A stretch of DNA of 20,947 nucleotides. Source: a virus. Location: IMG/VR virus record IMGVR_UViG_3300031857_001672, positions 1 to 20,947 of that record, one strand, 5' to 3'. This document shows, piece after piece, positions 18,901 through 20,947 of the stretch (positions are counted from its first letter, which is position 1; each line of letters starts with the position of its first letter). The position numbers and the translations under genes are program-made. The notes under the pieces are model-generated. The model had not been told where the DNA came from, ran no database searches, and worked only from the letters and a program-made list of their open reading frames with translations.

Positions 18901-20947
18901 GAGCCTGTAGAACCTGAAGAACCTGCAGTACCGCTTGAACCTGCAGTTCCTGACGAACCCGATGAGCCCGTAGAACCACTTGAACCTGCAGACCCGCTTG
19001 TTCCACTTGAACCGCTTGAGCCATTTGCACCTGATGTACCCGAAGACCCGCTTGAGCCTGATGTACCGCTTGAGCCCGTAGAGCCGCTTGAGCCTGCACT
19101 ACCCGCAGAACCCGATGTGCCTGATGAACCTGCTGTTCCTGAAGAGCCTGAAGACCCTGTAGAACCCGCGCTTCCTGAAGAACCGCTCGTTCCGCTTGAG
19201 CCGCTCGAGCCATTTGCGCCTGATGTGCCTGCACTTCCTGAACTACCACTTGATGCCGATGTACCTGATGAACCTGCTGTTCCTGAAGAGCCTGAAGACC
19301 CTGTAGAACCCGCACTTCCTGAAGAACCTGCTGTTCCTGATGAACCCGTAGACCCACTTGAACCCGTGCTTCCTGAAGAACCACTTGTTCCTGAAGAGCC
19401 GCTTGAACCATTCGCTCCTGATGTGCCTGAAGACCCGCTCGAGCCCGATGTGCCACTTGAACCGCTTGAGCCTGACGTACCCGTAGACCCACTTGAACCT
19501 GTAGAGCCTGATGACCCTGACGAACCTCGCGTTCCTGAAGTACCACTTGAACCTGCTGTTCCTGAAGTACCACTTGAACCTGCAGAACCACTTGAGCCAT
19601 TTGCACCCGATGTGCCTGAAGAGCCGCTTGAGCCCGCAGTACCGCTTGAGCCTGTAGAGCCACTTGAGCCCGCACTACCCGAAGAACCTGCCGTACCTGA
19701 CGACCCTGCTGTGCCTGAAGACCCTGAAGAACCCGTAGAACCCGCACTTCCTGAAGAACCTGCTGTTCCGCTTGAGCCACTTGAGCCGTTGGCACCCGAT
19801 GTACCCGACGAGCCACTTGAGCCTGAAGTTCCCGAAGAGCCCGTTGACCCGCTTGAACCTGCGCTACCACTTGTTCCGCTTGAACCTGCGCTTCCGCTCG
19901 TTCCTGATGAGCCCGCTGAACCCGAAGTTCCTGATGAGCCTGCGCTTCCGCTCGTTCCTGAAGAACCACTTGAGCCATTTGCCCCTGATGTTCCGCTTGA
20001 GCCACTTGACCCCGATGTTCCCGTAGACCCACTTGAGCCTGTAGAACCGCTTGAGCCCGTGCTACCACTCGTTCCTGATGAACCACTTGTTCCCGAAGAA
20101 CCTGTAGAACCTGAAGAACCCGCGCTTCCTGAAGAACCTGCTGTTCCACTTGAGCCACTTGAGCCATTTGCCCCTGAAGTTCCTGAACTACCTGAGGTAC
20201 CCGCACTTCCTGAACTTCCGCTTGATGCCGAGGTTCCTGACGAACCCGAAGTACCACTTGAGCCCGTAGAGCCGCTTGAACCTGTGCTTCCACTTGTTCC
20301 GCTTGAACCGCTCGTTCCTGTAGAACCTGATGAACCTGAAGAACCACGTGTTCCCGAAGTACCACTTGAACCTGCTGTGCCTGATGTGCCTGAAGAACCT
20401 GCGCTACCACTCGTTCCGCTTGAACCTGCCGAGCCTGATGTTCCTGAAGAACCTGCACTACCACTCGTTCCGCTTGAACCTGTTGACCCGCTTGAACCTG
20501 TGCTACCACTTGTTCCACTTGAACCCGAGGTTCCTGAACTTCCCGTAGAACCGCTTGAACCTGCGCTTCCGCTTGAGCCACTTGTACCACTTGAACCGTT
20601 TGCACCTGATGTGCCTGAAGAGCCTGCAGAACCTGATGTGCCTGAAGAACCTGCGCTACCGCTTGTTCCACTTGAGCCTGTAGAGCCTGAAGAACCTGCG
20701 CTTCCTGATGTACCGCTTGAGCCTGATGTTCCTGAAGAACCCGTAGAACCCGATGAACCCGCACTACCTGAAGAACCCGATGTTCCTGATGAGCCATTTG
20801 CACCTGATGTGCCTGACGAGCCTGCAGAACCCGATGTGCCTGAAGAACCTGCGCTACCGCTTGTTCCTGAAGAACCTGTAGAACCACTTGAACCTGCGCT
20901 TCCTGATGTACCGCTTGAGCCTGATGTGCCTGAAGAACCTGTTGAAC
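15975..20947 (-). CDS. Giant collagen-like fibre/spike protein with C-terminal S74 chaperone domain, N-terminus beyond the window
   Basis: The frame runs from the right edge to TAA at 15975-15977, giving at least 1656 residues. From 20947 to 16476 it is an unbroken run of about 497 Gly-X-Y triplets, mostly GSS, GTS, GST, GSA, GAN and GAA, with scattered GTR and no proline seen. The frame is kept throughout (Gly codons stay in one 9-base phase) with no stops. A linker and beta domain follow, then SDKRFKENVKRI (16265 leftward) and GVIAQEIESVLPEIVKV, which mark an S74-type intramolecular chaperone. Such domains trimerise and often self-cleave at the Ser of SDKR. A standard caller would place the start at GTG 16467-16469, because the repeat contains almost no start codons. 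It is likely a trimeric host-binding fibre. Confidence 0.86.
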   Translation of the reverse strand, partial: STGSSGTSGSSGTSGSAGSSGSTGSSGTSGSAGSSGTSGSAGSSGTSGANGSSGTSGSSGSAGSSGSTGSSGTSGSSGTSGSAGSSGSTGSSGTSGSAGSSGTSGSAGSSGTSGANGSSGTSGSSGSAGSSGSTGSSGTSGSSGTSGSTGSSGSTGSSGTSGSAGSSGTSGSAGSSGTSGSAGSSGTSGTAGSSGTSGTRGSSGSSGSTGTSGSSGTSGSTGSSGSTGSSGTSGSSGTSASSGSSGSAGTSGSSGTSGANGSSGSSGTAGSSGSAGSSGSTGSSGTSGSSGTSGSTGSSGSTGSSGSTGTSGSSGSSGTSGANGSSGSSGTSGSAGSSGTSGSAGSSGTSGSAGSSGTSGSAGSSGSTGSSGTSGSSGSSGTSGANGSSGSSGTAGSSGSAGSTGSSGSSGTAGSSGTAGSSGSAGSSGSTGSSGTAGSSGSSGTSGANGSSGSAGSSGTSGTAGSSGTSGTRGSSGSSGSTGSSGSTGTSGSSGSSGTSGSSGSSGTSGANGSSGSSGTSGSSGSTGSSGSTGSSGTAGSSGSAGSTGSSGSSGTAGSSGTSASSGSSGSAGTSGANGSSGSSGTSGSSGSAGSTGSSGSSGTAGSSGTSGSAGSAGSSGSTGSSGTSGSSGSSGTSGANGSSGSSGTSGSAGSSGSTGSSGSSGTAGSSGTAGSSGSTGSSGSTGSSGTAGSSGSSGTSGANGSSGSSGTSGSAGSSGTSGTAGSSGTSGTRGSSGSSGSTGSSGSTGTSGSSGSSGSAGTSGANGSSGTSGSSGSAGSTGSSGSSGTSGSSGTSGSAGSSGSTGSSGSTGTSGSSGSSGSAGTSGANGSSGTAGSSGSAGSSGSTGSSGTAGSSGSAGSTGSSGSSGTAGSSGTSGSSGSAGSSGSAGTSGANGSSGTSGSSGSAGSTGSSGSSGTAGSSGTSGTRGSSGSSGSTGSSGSTGTSGSSGSAGTSGANGSSGTSGSSGSAGSSGSTGSSGTSGSSGSAGSTGSSGSSGTAGSSGTSASSGSSGSAGTSGANGSSGTSGSSGSAGSTGSSGSSGTAGSSGSAGSSGSTGSSGTAGSSGSAGSTGSSGSTGTSGSSGSSGNTGAAGSSGTSGSSGSAGSTGSSGSSGTAGSSGTSGTRGSSGSSGSTGSSGSTGTSGSSGSSGNTGAAGSSGTSGSSGSAGSTGSSGSTGTSGSSGSSGNTGAAGSSGTSGSSGSAGSTGSSGSTGTSGSSGSSGNTGAAGSSGTSGSSGSAGSTGSSGSTGTSGSSGSSGNTGAAGSSGTSGSSGNTGAAGSSGTSGSSGSSGNTGAAGSSGTSGSSGNTGAAGSSGTSGSSGSSGNTGAAGSSGTSGSSGNTGAAGSSGTSGANGAAGSSGTSGSSGTSGANGAAGSSGTSGTRGSSGTSGANGANGSSGTSGANGANGSSGTSGANGAAGSSGTSGANGAAGSSGTSGTRGSSGTSGANGANGSSGTSGANGANGSSGTSGANGAAGAAGSSGTSGTSVAVSGTTNRIVKFTASTTIGNANASDDGTTFEVLNTVGFKAAKSLAVGALSPSATTGRIDASNDIVAFSTSDKRFKENVKRIENALEKIKTIGGYSFDWREEGFEAHGFKGSDVGVIAQEIESVLPEIVKVKANGFKGVRYEKIIALVIEAIKELDDKVEQLKKQQ
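16918..17160 (-). repeat. 99 bp direct repeats inside the fibre gene
   Basis: A 99 bp unit (11 triplets, 33 residues) starting with GTGTTTCC on the plus strand recurs at 16918 and 17017, with a partial third copy from 17116. The copies are nearly identical, including synonymous positions, which points to recent unequal exchange or slippage. Confidence 0.75.
17161..17540 (-). repeat. 108 bp direct repeats inside the fibre gene
   Basis: A 108 bp unit (12 triplets, 36 residues) recurs at 17161, 17269 and 17377, with a partial copy from 17485. The first two copies look almost identical; the third has more base differences. The next related segment begins at 17674, 189 bases further, matching the larger period of the downstream part. 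Confidence 0.75.
17877..20805 (-). repeat. 189/198 bp higher-order repeat marked by Gly-Ala-Asn triplets
   Basis: The GAN triplet recurs with its Asn codon (plus-strand first base) at 17880, 18069, 18258, 18456, 18645, 18834, 19023, 19212, 19410, 19599, 19788, 19977, 20166, 20598 and 20796. The steps are 189 or 198 bases (21 or 22 triplets), except for one 432-base gap where a GTR triplet lies near the expected place. Most copies have the context GTSGANGSSG. Confidence 0.8.

Larger units (their letters stand above)
16476..20947 (-). repeat. Gly-X-Y collagen-like repeat array (9 bp unit)
   Basis: The minus strand encodes tandem glycine triplets with the glycine codon always at positions congruent to 3 modulo 9 in window coordinates. 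The unit is therefore 9 bp with length changes only in whole units. Base composition is clearly more GC-rich than the rest of the window. X and Y positions are filled almost only by Ser, Thr and Ala, with Asn at intervals and Arg only in the Y position (GTR). Confidence 0.9.

Noticed and set aside
16472-20887. A 1471-codon open frame on the minus strand rich in Val, Leu, Gln and Ala
   Set aside because: It is the same 9 bp repeat read one frame off. Its start is an arbitrary GTG inside the repeat, and the collagen frame continues into a clear S74 domain while this one does not.
16476-20947. CRISPR array as an explanation for the tandem repeats
   Set aside because: The period is 9 bp with a coding frame, there are no unique spacers between constant repeats, and no cas genes. 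The Cas4-like nuclease pairs with RecT instead.

Overview
The window looks like one segment of a double-stranded DNA phage genome (or a closely related prophage) whose host is probably in the Bacteroidota. The unique DNA is AT-rich. Start codons lack Shine-Dalgarno sequences. Genes overlap through TAATG, TGATG or ATGA junctions. Three upstream regions carry the Bacteroidota-type promoter pattern TTG-N19/20-TAnnTTYG or a near match. No terminase, portal, major capsid or canonical tail gene is visible, so the virus group stays open.

Left block, minus strand, 4810 down to 1: a lysis and envelope cassette. In transcription order it has a membrane-anchored SGNH hydrolase, a membrane-anchored muramidase/transglycosylase-like protein, an anchored protein of unknown function, a holin-like protein, a YkuD-like cysteine hydrolase (endolysin candidate), a membrane-anchored coiled-coil protein (i-spanin shape), a secreted coiled-coil protein, a lipoprotein with a C-terminal membrane segment (u-spanin shape), a small protein, a tRNA with a CAU anticodon, and the start of an FkbM-type methyltransferase cut by the window edge. 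One small plus-strand gene (3229-3489) sits inside this block.

Middle block, plus strand, 4969 to 12769: replication and recombination genes with many small proteins. A charged 347-residue protein is followed by a 243-residue protein whose motifs resemble motifs A, B and C of family B DNA polymerases. Next come a zinc-ribbon protein, a DUF3846-like protein, a P-loop kinase-like protein, a Cas4/AddB-type Fe-S PD-(D/E)XK nuclease, a methyltransferase-glycosyltransferase fusion, and a RecT annealase. The nuclease and RecT probably form a RecE/RecT-like pair. A hairpin terminator at 8486-8518 splits the block, and a second at 12864-12887 separates it from the converging right block.

Right block, minus strand, 20947 down to 12886: a virion-type operon led by a very large fibre or spike gene that enters from beyond the right edge. 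The fibre has about 497 Gly-X-Y triplets (mostly Gly-Ser/Thr-Ser/Ala, with no proline seen) and ends in an S74 intramolecular chaperone. It is followed by a small virion-type protein, a coiled-coil protein, an adenylylsulfate-kinase-like P-loop protein, three small membrane proteins and two beta-rich proteins.

The most notable points are the reduced polymerase-B-like protein, the proline-free collagen-like fibre with a 63/66-residue higher-order repeat, the set of possible glycan or surface modification genes (FkbM, methyltransferase-glycosyltransferase, APS kinase-like, SGNH), and the large number of small single-span membrane proteins, which raises the possibility of a membrane-containing virion.
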